NCBI GenBank assembly: GCA_036652815.1
Contig: JAVVVE010000003.1
Coordinates: forward strand, 1 to 64,000
From: SZUA-378 sp036652815
GTDB taxonomy: Bacteria > Bacillota > Clostridia > Lachnospirales > Lachnospiraceae
Length of the DNA stretch: 64,000 nt
Direction of reading: 5' to 3'
This document shows positions 35,639 to 44,367 of the stretch, one piece after another; position 1 is the first letter of the stretch, and the number at the start of each line of letters is the position of its first letter. The notes below the pieces were generated by a model. That model was given only the letters and a program-made list of their open reading frames with translations. It ran no database searches and was not told the origin of the DNA. Position numbers and translations under genes: made by a program.

Positions 35639-36979
35639 CTATACTCCTTTTTCCAAATCCGGATACATCATCTCAAAATCCAATAATTGTAAGGTCGGAT
35701 TCATAGCAGCTTCAAGTGTCAACTGTTCATCAAAACCTTTCACAGAGAACAGATAAATCCCATCCGGCTGTATCTTTGCCTGCTCTAAACAAAATAAATC
35801 CCATTCGTAATCGGCATAGGTCGTAATAATACGGGCATATTGGCAGAATCCAACTGCAAGATATCCGTTTTCCCCTTCCATAATAAGGTCAATGACTCCC
35901 GCTTTTCCAACCCAGGTACTATTTCTTGCAATCACAAAGGGTGTTCTTCGTTCTTCCGCTTCATGCATTAAGTATTCTACACATACATTTTTGAAATAAA
36001 TCGAGGTATAAGTTGTAAAATAAGATTTAATATAGGTATTATAATAATCAAGTCCTGACTTGATTTCCAATTCTCCTAAATTTGGAAACACAAATCCAAA
36101 CCAAAAATGTGCAAAATGATTGCAAATACGATAGATTCCTTTTTGTGTATTTTCTTTTCCGTCGGTATCATAAGAAAATATCTTTTCTACAAATTCTAAT
36201 TCCATCAGATTCTTAAGATAAACACTAATCTTGGCTCTGGAGAATCCGGTTTCCTTAAACAGTTCATTTAATTTTTGCTTCCCTGACGATAAAGATTCTA
36301 AAATGGTATGGTATACACTCGTTTCCCTAAGCTCTTCTGATATCAGATGTGTCCCAATCTGATAAAGCGTTCCTTGTGTGTTAAGTATATTTTTGATCAG
36401 ATTTTCGGAAACAGACAGCCTGTCATCTATCGACTGTAAGAGCCTTGGTACACCACCCAGTATACTGTAAATCTCTAAGCATTGTATTTGATTGAAATGT
36501 GGGAACATACTTCGAATGGATTGAAAAGAAATTTCTTTTAATTTATAAAGAGCAGAAATAGAATAAGCCGATGTTCCTATCTTAGTAATCATACTATTCT
36601 CAATCCAGGCAATGGATGAGCTTAACAGAATCCATAAGATTTCTTGTGGTTGCTGTAAATAAGTAACACAGTTTTGCATAAAATCAGGATCTGATTTGAC
36701 CAGATGTTGAAATTCATCTACAACAAGTACTTTTTTTCCAGTCAAAAAGCCGGTGTTTTTAGCATCCATCCATAAGTCCAATGTTTGCCATAGATTCTGC
36801 TGCTTTTGATCGGTACAGGATCTCGCTTGATAATAAAAACAAGGTAAATTTTTTGAGAACTCCAAAGCAAGACTGGTCTTGCCAATACCGGTCTGCCCAT
36901 AAATAATAACCAACTGACTGCCTTGTACCTCATATAGCTGTTGCAGATATTTAAGTTCCGAGCTTCTGCCAATTAACAT
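35639..36979 (-). CDS. AAA+ ATPase with DUF234-type C-terminus, archaeal-type
   Basis: About 446 residues. YGQTGIGKTSLALEF is Walker A, VLVVDEFQHLVK is Walker B, followed by a winged-helix region (SRAKISVYLKNLMELEFV) and a C-terminal domain (about 330-446) of the DUF234/PD-(D/E)xK-like type with the WVGKAGVIDLIMEGENGYLAVGF segment, where an Asp, Glu and the V-G-F strand fit a nuclease core. Such ATPases are mostly archaeal or found in gut Firmicutes and have no proven role. Start M at 36979 has AGGAG eight bases upstream. It immediately precedes mutS. Confidence 0.8.
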   Translation of the reverse strand: MLIGRSSELKYLQQLYEVQGSQLVIIYGQTGIGKTSLALEFSKNLPCFYYQARSCTDQKQQNLWQTLDLWMDAKNTGFLTGKKVLVVDEFQHLVKSDPDFMQNCVTYLQQPQEILWILLSSSIAWIENSMITKIGTSAYSISALYKLKEISFQSIRSMFPHFNQIQCLEIYSILGGVPRLLQSIDDRLSVSENLIKNILNTQGTLYQIGTHLISEELRETSVYHTILESLSSGKQKLNELFKETGFSRAKISVYLKNLMELEFVEKIFSYDTDGKENTQKGIYRICNHFAHFWFGFVFPNLGELEIKSGLDYYNTYIKSYFTTYTSIYFKNVCVEYLMHEAEERRTPFVIARNSTWVGKAGVIDLIMEGENGYLAVGFCQYARIITTYADYEWDLFCLEQAKIQPDGIYLFSVKGFDEQLTLEAAMNPTLQLLDFEMMYPDLEKGV

Positions 36980-37012
36980 GATCACTACTCCTAAACTACA
37001 TCTAATGGTTCT

Positions 37013-38731
37013 TTACAATTGACGCTGTAAGATAGTCTCTAATTCTTGTGCACTAACCGGTTTTCCAAGTAAATAGCCCTGAATATAATCACAATTCATA
37101 CTCTTGAGATATTCATACTGTTCGATTGTTTCAACACCTTCTGCTATCGTCTCATAGCCTAATTGCTGTGCCATGGCAATAATAGCATTTACGATAATAC
37201 GCGTTGAGTTATCCTCTATTAAAGTATCAATAAATGTTTTATCTATCTTAAGCGTATCAATAGGCAATCCCTTTAAATAGGATAGAGAAGAGAATCCCGT
37301 TCCAAAATCATCTACCGATACTCGAATGCCATACTCCCTTAGTTGATGCATCTTATCTATGACATCCTGAAAATCCTCAATCAAAATACTCTCTGTAATC
37401 TCCAGTTCAATATCTTTATAATTAATATTATATTTTTTTAATGCGTTTAATAGTTTTGGTACAAAATTTTTCTTTTTATATTGAATCGCTGAAATATTAA
37501 TGGATAAAACTAATGGATAGCGGTAACGCTCCTTCCATTCTGATAATTGTCTAAAACTCTCTTCAATGACCCAATCTCCAATGGGAACGATTAGATTGTT
37601 CTGTTCCGCAATAGGGATAAAGACTCCGGGACTGATTAACATACCCTCTGCATCACGCCAGCGAATCAATGCCTCCACTCCTCGAAGAACACGACTGACC
37701 GTATCATATTGAGGCTGAAATACAAGGTAAAAATTCAATTCAAAAACAGCTTCTCTTAATTTATGCTCTATGGTAACATTCTCCAAAAACTCTGTCAGTA
37801 TCTCATGATCAAAATACTTGATCTTACCTTTTCCTTCTGACTTGGAACGAAACATAACGATCTCGGCATAACTGATTAAGTCTACTGCTGTACTGGCGGC
37901 TTCCGGGTACTCTGCAACACCACAGGTAACAGATATGGTGATTTCCGTCCTATCCGCCAAGACAAATGGTTGTCTCACTTTATTCTGAATCGCCTTATAG
38001 ATATATTCTACACTACTGACATCACTTGGATCAAAGATGGCAATACAGAATAAATCACTTGTAAAATGAGATACAATCACATGCTCAGACTCAAATTCAC
38101 GTAAGAACTGTCCCAGTAATTGAACCAGTTCATCTCCTACCAACATCCCCATACCATCATTGACCTTATGAAAATTATCAATATCCACAAACATAACACT
38201 GATAATATCCTGATTATTGGCCTTTACAATCCATTCAGTTAATACTCTGATAAAATTATTACGATTATAAAGGCTGGTAAGGGTATCATAATATGCCATA
38301 TACATCAGTTCATCATATTGGGACTTGAATTTCGTAATGTTACGGATACGAAGTACTTTCTCGAGGGGTTGGTTCTCTTCATCATAACGAACCGTTATCT
38401 CAAATTCTACCCACAGCTGCTTCTGTGTTAAGAATCCTTCTGCTGAGGTCTGCGATTTTCCTGTTTTCTCATAGAGCAAAACTTCCTTTACATCTGTGTG
38501 GTAAGAATCATCCAAACAATAGAGTATCTTTAACACATCTATATATTTTTCTACCGTAAAGTCAAAGAATCTGTCCCAGTTACCAAGTACCTCAATATGT
38601 TGATTCTCAAAATGATAAAAAACAAAGGCATTATCGGATGTACTACATATCATTTCATACATGCTGTCTCTTACTGTTAATTTGTGATTCATAGCAGTTA
38701 GTAAATCAATCTGATACTGTTGCTCATCCAT
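37013..38731 (-). CDS. Cyclic-di-GMP phosphodiesterase with degenerate GGDEF
   Basis: 572 residues, no membrane segment. Residues 1-140 form a PAS-like region; a GGDEF domain at about 145-300 has lost its active site (HFTSDLF at 222-228 where R-GGDEF is expected). The EAL domain (about 320-565) looks catalytic: VEALIRW, the ELEITES motif, DDFGTGFSSL, IDKTFI and AEGVET. The likely job is to degrade c-di-GMP, with the dead GGDEF perhaps acting as GTP sensor as in known cases. Downstream is the AAA ATPase. Confidence 0.88.
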   Translation of the reverse strand: MDEQQYQIDLLTAMNHKLTVRDSMYEMICSTSDNAFVFYHFENQHIEVLGNWDRFFDFTVEKYIDVLKILYCLDDSYHTDVKEVLLYEKTGKSQTSAEGFLTQKQLWVEFEITVRYDEENQPLEKVLRIRNITKFKSQYDELMYMAYYDTLTSLYNRNNFIRVLTEWIVKANNQDIISVMFVDIDNFHKVNDGMGMLVGDELVQLLGQFLREFESEHVIVSHFTSDLFCIAIFDPSDVSSVEYIYKAIQNKVRQPFVLADRTEITISVTCGVAEYPEAASTAVDLISYAEIVMFRSKSEGKGKIKYFDHEILTEFLENVTIEHKLREAVFELNFYLVFQPQYDTVSRVLRGVEALIRWRDAEGMLISPGVFIPIAEQNNLIVPIGDWVIEESFRQLSEWKERYRYPLVLSINISAIQYKKKNFVPKLLNALKKYNINYKDIELEITESILIEDFQDVIDKMHQLREYGIRVSVDDFGTGFSSLSYLKGLPIDTLKIDKTFIDTLIEDNSTRIIVNAIIAMAQQLGYETIAEGVETIEQYEYLKSMNCDYIQGYLLGKPVSAQELETILQRQL

Positions 38732-38778
38732 ATAATGACCTCCATTCTTTTTTAATTATAAAATATTGTATTTGATTC

Positions 38779-39864
38779 TTATTTTTGTGTTATATAACCT
38801 TGTGCTTTTAATAATTCAGCACATAAAATAGCACCGCCGGCGGCACCTCTTACCGTATTGTGTGACAATCCTACAAATTTCCAATCATAGATACTGTCTT
38901 CTCGAATCCTGCCTACAGATATTCCCATACCATTCTCATAATCCACATCTAAGGTAACCTGCGGTCTGTTATCTTCTTCCAGATATTGAATAAATTGCTT
39001 TGGTGCACTTGGCAGATGTAATGATTGCGGTAATCCACTAAATTCTTTTAATTTCTGAATCAGCTGCTCTTTGGTAGGGTGTTTCTTAAATTTCACAAAA
39101 ACAGCGGCTGTATGTCCATTTAATACCGGAACGCGAATACATTGACAGGTAATACGAGGTGTAGTTGCCGGTTTAATGACTCCATCTTCTATCTTGCCCC
39201 AGATACGCAGTGGTTCTTTTTCTGATTTTTCTTCTTCTCCACCGATATATGGAATCACATTCTCAATCATCTCAGGCCAGTCTTTAAAAGTCTTACCGGC
39301 ACCCGAAATCGCCTGATAAGTAGTAGCGACTACTTCTGTCGGTTCAAATTCCATCCATGCTGTTAATACCGGTGCGTAGCTTTGAATAGAGCAGTTTGGC
39401 TTTACGGCAATAAATCCGCGTGTGGTTCCCAGTCTTTTCTTTTGAGATGCAATCACATCCATATGCTCCGGATTAATCTCAGGAACCACCATTGGTACAT
39501 CAGGAGTCCATCTATGTGCACTATTATTGGATACCACAGGAGTCTCTGTTTTCGCATAGGCTTCTTCAATGGTGCGAATCTCTTCTTTTGTCATATCAAC
39601 TGCACTAAAAACAAAATCAACCTCAGCTGCGACTTTTTCCACTTCATTGACATTCATTACTATAAGATGTTTTACAGCTTCCGGCATTAACGTATCCATC
39701 TTCCATCTGTCACCGACTGCTTCTTCATAAGTCTTACCGGCGGAACGTGGACTTGCTGCAATCGTAGTCACCTGAAACCATGGATGATGCTCTAGCAACG
39801 AGATAAATCGCTGTCCAACCATACCCGTACCACCTAAAATACCAACCTTTAATTTTTCACTCAT
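38779..39864 (-). CDS. asd: Aspartate-semialdehyde dehydrogenase
   Basis: Reduces aspartyl phosphate to the semialdehyde on the way to lysine, methionine, threonine and diaminopimelate. 361 residues; GGTGMVGQRF (NADP site), KPNCSIQ with the active-site cysteine, ISGAGKTF and the later HTAAVFVKF with its histidine are in place. Length and motif order match the archaeal/Firmicute branch. GAGGAG precedes the ATG. It follows argH by 21 bases. Confidence 0.95.
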   Translation of the reverse strand: MSEKLKVGILGGTGMVGQRFISLLEHHPWFQVTTIAASPRSAGKTYEEAVGDRWKMDTLMPEAVKHLIVMNVNEVEKVAAEVDFVFSAVDMTKEEIRTIEEAYAKTETPVVSNNSAHRWTPDVPMVVPEINPEHMDVIASQKKRLGTTRGFIAVKPNCSIQSYAPVLTAWMEFEPTEVVATTYQAISGAGKTFKDWPEMIENVIPYIGGEEEKSEKEPLRIWGKIEDGVIKPATTPRITCQCIRVPVLNGHTAAVFVKFKKHPTKEQLIQKLKEFSGLPQSLHLPSAPKQFIQYLEEDNRPQVTLDVDYENGMGISVGRIREDSIYDWKFVGLSHNTVRGAAGGAILCAELLKAQGYITQK

Positions 39865-39885
39865 TTTTTTCTCCTCATATTATCT

Positions 39886-41277
39886 TTATATAGTTTGCCA
39901 TTCCTCTGCAAGATATGCATGGTGCATGGTAATGACTTGATTCATCGCATCTCTTCCCGGTGCTCCGATGGTGAGACGTTTTTGTACACAGGTTTCTAAG
40001 CTGATAGCTGCATAGATATCTGTCTCAAAGACCGGACTGATATCCTGATATTCTTCTATGGAAAGTTCTTCTAAAGAGACCTTTTTAGCGATGCAATATA
40101 ACACCAGTCTGCCGATTACTTCATGAGCATCTCTAAATGGCATGCCTTTTCCTACCAGATAATCTGCTGCATCTGTGGCATTGGTAAATCCATTCATGGC
40201 ACTGCTTCTCATGATGTCAGGGTGAAAGGTAATCGTAGCTATCATATCTCTAAATAATGCCAGACAATTCTTTACCGTATCAATCGCATCAAAGGTTACT
40301 TCTTTGTCTTCCTGCATGTCCTTATTATAAGCAAGCGGCAGTCCCTTCATCGTTGTCAGAATCGACATCAATGCTCCATACACACGACCTGTTTTGCCAC
40401 GTACCAATTCTGCAATGTCAGGATTCTTCTTCTGTGGCATAATACTGCTCCCGGTCGAATAAGCATCATCAATCTCAATAAATTGGTATTCATTGGAATT
40501 CCATAGGATAATCTCTTCTGAAAAACGACTTAAATGCATCATAATCGTTGATAATGCCGATAGGAATTCAATCACATAATCGCGATCTGCAACAGAATCT
40601 ATACTATTATAGGTAGGACCCTCAAAGCCAAGGAGTGCCGCCGTATAATTTCTGTCAAGTGGATAGGTTGTGCCTGCCAGTGCTCCCGCACCAAGAGGGC
40701 AATAATTCATACGATAATAGATGTCCTTTAACCGCAGGCGGTCTCTCTTGAACATCTCAAAATACGCCCCCACATGATGTGCCAGCGTAATAGGTTGTGC
40801 TTTTTGCAAATGCGTAAATCCGGGCATATAGGTATCTACATGTTCTTCCATGATCGTAAGCAGTACCTCTAATAAAGTCTTTACCAATAAATCCACTTGT
40901 AAAACTTCAAGTCTTGTATACAGCTTCATATCCAGTGCCACCTGATCATTACGGCTTCTCCCTGTATGAAGTCTTTTGCCCGCTTCTCCGATTCGCTCTG
41001 TAAGATGTGCCTCGATAAAGCTATGAATATCTTCATACTGTTCCGTTATGACTAAGGAGCCATCGTCAATATCCTCTCTGATACCGGTCAGACCTTTGAC
41101 AATCTTATCCTTATCTGTGCAAGATAAAATACCCTGTTTTTCTAACATAACTACATGTGCTATACTGCCTTCTATGTCTTGTCTATAGAATCTTTTATCA
41201 AAGAATATAGATGCGTTAAATTGATATACCTGTTTGTCTGTTTCTTTTGTAAAACGTCCACCCCAAAGCCCTGCCAT
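39886..41277 (-). CDS. argH: Argininosuccinate lyase
   Basis: Final step of arginine synthesis: argininosuccinate to arginine and fumarate. 463 residues; the HTGRSRNDQVALD motif, TPGxxxx-type FTHLQKAQPITLAHH and the signature GSSIMPQKKNPD with its catalytic serine are intact. No argG is in the window. It is divergent from an ABC transporter, with about 150 bases between. Confidence 0.97.
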   Translation of the reverse strand: MAGLWGGRFTKETDKQVYQFNASIFFDKRFYRQDIEGSIAHVVMLEKQGILSCTDKDKIVKGLTGIREDIDDGSLVITEQYEDIHSFIEAHLTERIGEAGKRLHTGRSRNDQVALDMKLYTRLEVLQVDLLVKTLLEVLLTIMEEHVDTYMPGFTHLQKAQPITLAHHVGAYFEMFKRDRLRLKDIYYRMNYCPLGAGALAGTTYPLDRNYTAALLGFEGPTYNSIDSVADRDYVIEFLSALSTIMMHLSRFSEEIILWNSNEYQFIEIDDAYSTGSSIMPQKKNPDIAELVRGKTGRVYGALMSILTTMKGLPLAYNKDMQEDKEVTFDAIDTVKNCLALFRDMIATITFHPDIMRSSAMNGFTNATDAADYLVGKGMPFRDAHEVIGRLVLYCIAKKVSLEELSIEEYQDISPVFETDIYAAISLETCVQKRLTIGAPGRDAMNQVITMHHAYLAEEWQTI

Positions 41278-41393
41278 ATAATAATTCCTCCGATGTTAAA
41301 CCTTCATTTGATATTATCATATTCTGAATCCGAATACAAGAAAGTGCACACAATTAATTTTACAAATTTTTACACTAAAATACCAGACGCTCA

Positions 41394-41403
41394 TACTATA
41401 GTA
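41394..41403. promoter_or_regulatory. Palindrome TACTATAGTA upstream of the ABC operon
   Basis: A perfect 10-base palindrome embedded in TACTATAGTATATAGTAA, about 30 bases before ATG 41432. It is a candidate operator, and shares CTATAGTA with the palindrome at 49119-49135. Confidence 0.4.
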
Positions 41404-41431
41404 TATAGTAAGGCAGATTGGAGTATCTCCT

Positions 41432-42193
41432 ATGGAATCAATCCTGCAGTTAAAAAATATCAGTTATGCATATCATAGTCTGAGTGGTGAAATCCCGGCA
41501 CTCAGTCATATCTCTTTTGATGTCAAAAACAGAGAGTTCCTTGCGATTGTCGGCCCCAGTGGTTGCGGTAAATCAACATTATTATCAATTATTGCAAGAT
41601 TAATAGAACCGGAAACCGGAACGATATCCTTTGAAAATCCGGATGGATTAATACATTATCCCCGCATTGGTTATATGCTACAGCATGACCATCTCTTTGA
41701 ATGGCGTAATATCTGGCGTAACATCACGCTTGGGCTGGAGATTAACAAACAATTAACAGAAGAAAAACTTTCCTTTGTCAATAAAATGCTGTCTGATTAT
41801 GGATTGACACAATTTAAGTATAAAAAACCAAGTGAACTATCCGGTGGGATGCGTCAACGTGCTGCTCTCATTCGAACGCTCGCCATGGATCCTGAGATTC
41901 TTTTATTGGATGAACCTTTCAGTGCTCTGGATTATCAGACCAGATTATCGGTTTCCGGTGATATCTGTCAGTTGATTAGAGAAGCCGGCAAGACAGCTAT
42001 TCTAATTACACATGATTTATCAGAAGCTATCAGCCTTGCGGATAGAATTATCGTATTGACCAAACGTCCCGGCAGTATCAAAAAAGAACTGCCCATTCAT
42101 CTTACCGTAACCGAAAACACACCGATGCAGGCAAGAAATGCAGTTGAATTTAAAGACTATTTCAATATTCTATGGAAGGAGTTACAAGAATGA
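41432..42193 (+). CDS. ABC transporter ATPase of the nitrate/sulfonate/taurine class
   Basis: 253 residues. GPSGCGKST (Walker A), LSGGMRQRAALIRT signature, and LLLDEPFSALD (Walker B) are intact; the QHDHLFEWRNIWRNI Q-loop region resembles SsuB/TauB and thiamine-precursor importers (ThiZ type). It overlaps the permease gene by four bases (ATGA). No periplasmic binding protein follows, so the substrate cannot be inferred. GTATCTCCTATG-like upstream bases contain no good ribosome site; the start is the first ATG. Confidence 0.85.
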   Translation: MESILQLKNISYAYHSLSGEIPALSHISFDVKNREFLAIVGPSGCGKSTLLSIIARLIEPETGTISFENPDGLIHYPRIGYMLQHDHLFEWRNIWRNITLGLEINKQLTEEKLSFVNKMLSDYGLTQFKYKKPSELSGGMRQRAALIRTLAMDPEILLLDEPFSALDYQTRLSVSGDICQLIREAGKTAILITHDLSEAISLADRIIVLTKRPGSIKKELPIHLTVTENTPMQARNAVEFKDYFNILWKELQE

Positions 42194-42987
42194 GTGAATC
42201 CGTTTCTCTAATACAAGCTCAATATACCAAAGCTCATCTACGTCACCATAAAGTGATTCAATATTCTCGCATTGCCATCTTGATTATATTTCTTGCAATC
42301 TGGGAACTCAGTACGGATATGCACTGGATCGACGGATTCTTCTTCAGTAGTCCCAGTCGTGTTATTCGCTGTTTTATAACACTCTTGAAAGAGCAACATC
42401 TTTTGTCTCATATAGGGATTACACTGATGGAAACACTGATTAGTTTTGGATTGGTAACTATAATCTCACTCTTTTCCGCTATGCTGTTATGGTATTCTAC
42501 AAAGCTTTCCGAGATATCAGAACCTTTCCTAGTAGTCTTAAACAGTCTTCCCAAATCAGCCCTTGCACCATTATTTATCGTATGGCTGGGCAGTGGGATC
42601 AAGACGATTATCGTTGCCGGTATCTCCGTTGCTATCTTTGGCTCTATCATCAGTCTATATGCCGGCTTTAAACAAGTCGATCAAGAAAAAGCCAAACTGA
42701 TCTATACACTGGGTGGTAATAAACAGGATGTCTTCTCTAAGGTTGTATTACCCGGTTCTATCCCTATTTTGTTTAGTGCTATGAAAGTAAATATCGGTCT
42801 GGCTTTGGTTGGTGTAGTCATCGGTGAATTTTTATCTGCCAGAAAAGGGCTTGGTTATCTTATTATCTATGGCAGTCAGGTTTTTCGTCTGGATTATGTC
42901 ATTATGAGTATTATCGTACTCTGCATCATAGCGATTCTGCTCTATCAGATAATCCAATTATTAGAGCATTATTATAAAAAGCACTGA
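42190..42987 (+). CDS. ABC transporter permease of the SsuC/TauC class
   Basis: About 265 residues, six hydrophobic segments and the BPD_transp_1 EAA loop (GGNKQDVFSKVVLPGSIPILF). AAGGAG precedes the ATG. With the ATPase it would form a homodimeric importer core. The missing substrate-binding protein must be elsewhere, or it has been lost; a long terminator directly follows this gene. Confidence 0.85.
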   Translation: MSESVSLIQAQYTKAHLRHHKVIQYSRIAILIIFLAIWELSTDMHWIDGFFFSSPSRVIRCFITLLKEQHLLSHIGITLMETLISFGLVTIISLFSAMLLWYSTKLSEISEPFLVVLNSLPKSALAPLFIVWLGSGIKTIIVAGISVAIFGSIISLYAGFKQVDQEKAKLIYTLGGNKQDVFSKVVLPGSIPILFSAMKVNIGLALVGVVIGEFLSARKGLGYLIIYGSQVFRLDYVIMSIIVLCIIAILLYQIIQLLEHYYKKH

Positions 42988-42994
42988 TAATTTG

Positions 42995-43060
42995 GATAAC
43001 AAAAAAGTCTATTTACTGTCCCCCCCTGCGGGGTAATCGTAAATAGACTTTTTTGTTATC
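42995..43060. terminator. Long perfect inverted repeat, bidirectional terminator
   Basis: A 22-bp perfect stem (42995-43016 with 43039-43060), with a GC-rich inner arm CCCC...GGGG in the loop. A/T runs in the stem give a U-tract in each direction. It overlaps the degV stop codon at 43056-43058 and lies between the convergent permease and degV. Confidence 0.9.
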
Positions 43061-43916
43061 GTCTTTTGGTGCAGGCAATCGCTAAGGATCCCGGACCAAT
43101 ATGACAGGCAACGCTCAAAGACAAATGATCTGTGAAAATATGAAAACCCGGAAATTCTGCAAGCAATTCTGTTCGAAACGTTTCTGCTGCTGCTTCATTC
43201 TGTGTATGTGCAATATATAAATCGATCTTATCTTTATCAATACCACCAAATCGGTTCAACATGTCATTCTTCATCGCTGTTATCATGATGGATTTTGCCT
43301 GTGTTGTAGTTCTGGCTTTTGCAAAAGCATCCAATTTATCACCCTGAATCTGTAAAACCGGTTTTAGCTTTAAAATAGTGCCAAGGGCTGCCGCCGCCGG
43401 GGTGATTCTTCCGCCCTTTTTTAAATAATATAGGGTATTCAGTGTAATATAGATGCTGGTATTTAATTTTTCCGCTTCTAAAATATCTTTAATCTCTTGT
43501 GCTGTTTTACATTCTTGAACTAATTGAATGGCATCTAATACGGATTGCCGCTGTGTCACTGAGATGCGTTGATTATTCACAACCTTTACTCTGCCATGAT
43601 AATCATTTGATAGCATATGGGCTGTCTCACATGACCCACTTAATCCGCTTGACATAGGGATATGAACGACTTCATCATACTCTTCCAACAACTGATTCCA
43701 CACCTGCATCACTGATTCCGGACTGGGCTGTGAAGTTGAGATATTGCTATCATTTACCATCGCCTGATAAAACTCAGTTCTTGTTAACGTGATATCTTCA
43801 TAATAAGTATTTTCATTAATCATAAAGGGCATCGGTAAAACCGAGATTCCAAGCTCTTTCCCCTGTATCTGTGTAATACCGCTGTTACTATCTGTTACAA
43901 TTGCTATTCCGGGCAC
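43056..43916 (-). CDS. DegV-family fatty-acid-binding protein
   Basis: 286 residues; the DegV signature VTDSNSGIT at the start, IPMSSGLSGSCETA and the C-terminal HIGPGSLAIA are diagnostic. Family members bind fatty acid acyl chains and, as FakB, present them to the FakA kinase. FakA is not in this window. Start is GTG at 43916, seven bases after AGGAGG. The stop lies inside the downstream terminator stem. Confidence 0.92.
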   Translation of the reverse strand: MPGIAIVTDSNSGITQIQGKELGISVLPMPFMINENTYYEDITLTRTEFYQAMVNDSNISTSQPSPESVMQVWNQLLEEYDEVVHIPMSSGLSGSCETAHMLSNDYHGRVKVVNNQRISVTQRQSVLDAIQLVQECKTAQEIKDILEAEKLNTSIYITLNTLYYLKKGGRITPAAAALGTILKLKPVLQIQGDKLDAFAKARTTTQAKSIMITAMKNDMLNRFGGIDKDKIDLYIAHTQNEAAAETFRTELLAEFPGFHIFTDHLSLSVACHIGPGSLAIACTKRR

Positions 43917-43940
43917 AGTCGTTCCTCCTAACGATTCTCG

Positions 43941-44252
43941 CTACTCTGCGTTTGCTTTTTCAACCTGTGCAATTGCTGCTTTCTGCATAGGAATACGACA
44001 ATTCTTGTTATTACCAAATTCAACAATAACCGTATCATCTGTAATATCAATTAAAATACCATAAAAGCCGCTACTGGTTAAAACGCTGTCACCGATTGCA
44101 ATAGATGCCAACATAGCACTGGTTCTTTTCTGTTCTTTCTTTTGTGGGCGAATCATAACAAAATAGATAAATGCAACGATCAAGACAATATAAACCACCA
44201 TAACAGTTCCTGCTCCGGCTGCACCACCCGGTGCTGCTAACAATGTTCCCAT
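43941..44252 (-). CDS. yajC: YajC, Sec translocase accessory subunit
   Basis: 103 residues: a short Ala/Gly-rich N-terminus, one transmembrane segment (about 15-38) and the FVMIRPQKKEQKR motif, then a small soluble domain. It associates with SecDF in known systems; secDF is not here. It follows tgt, the usual clostridial order tgt-yajC. GGAGG precedes ATG 44252; the upstream frame extension has no support. Confidence 0.94.
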   Translation of the reverse strand: MGTLLAAPGGAAGAGTVMVVYIVLIVAFIYFVMIRPQKKEQKRTSAMLASIAIGDSVLTSSGFYGILIDITDDTVIVEFGNNKNCRIPMQKAAIAQVEKANAE

Positions 44253-44367
44253 AATTAAATCCTCCAATGATTTCTTTTTATTTGTATTCTTTCTTTGACC
44301 TATAGAATATAATACACAAAATTGACACAATCAGCAAGTACTTTCCTCTGTTTTATAAATTGTTCAT

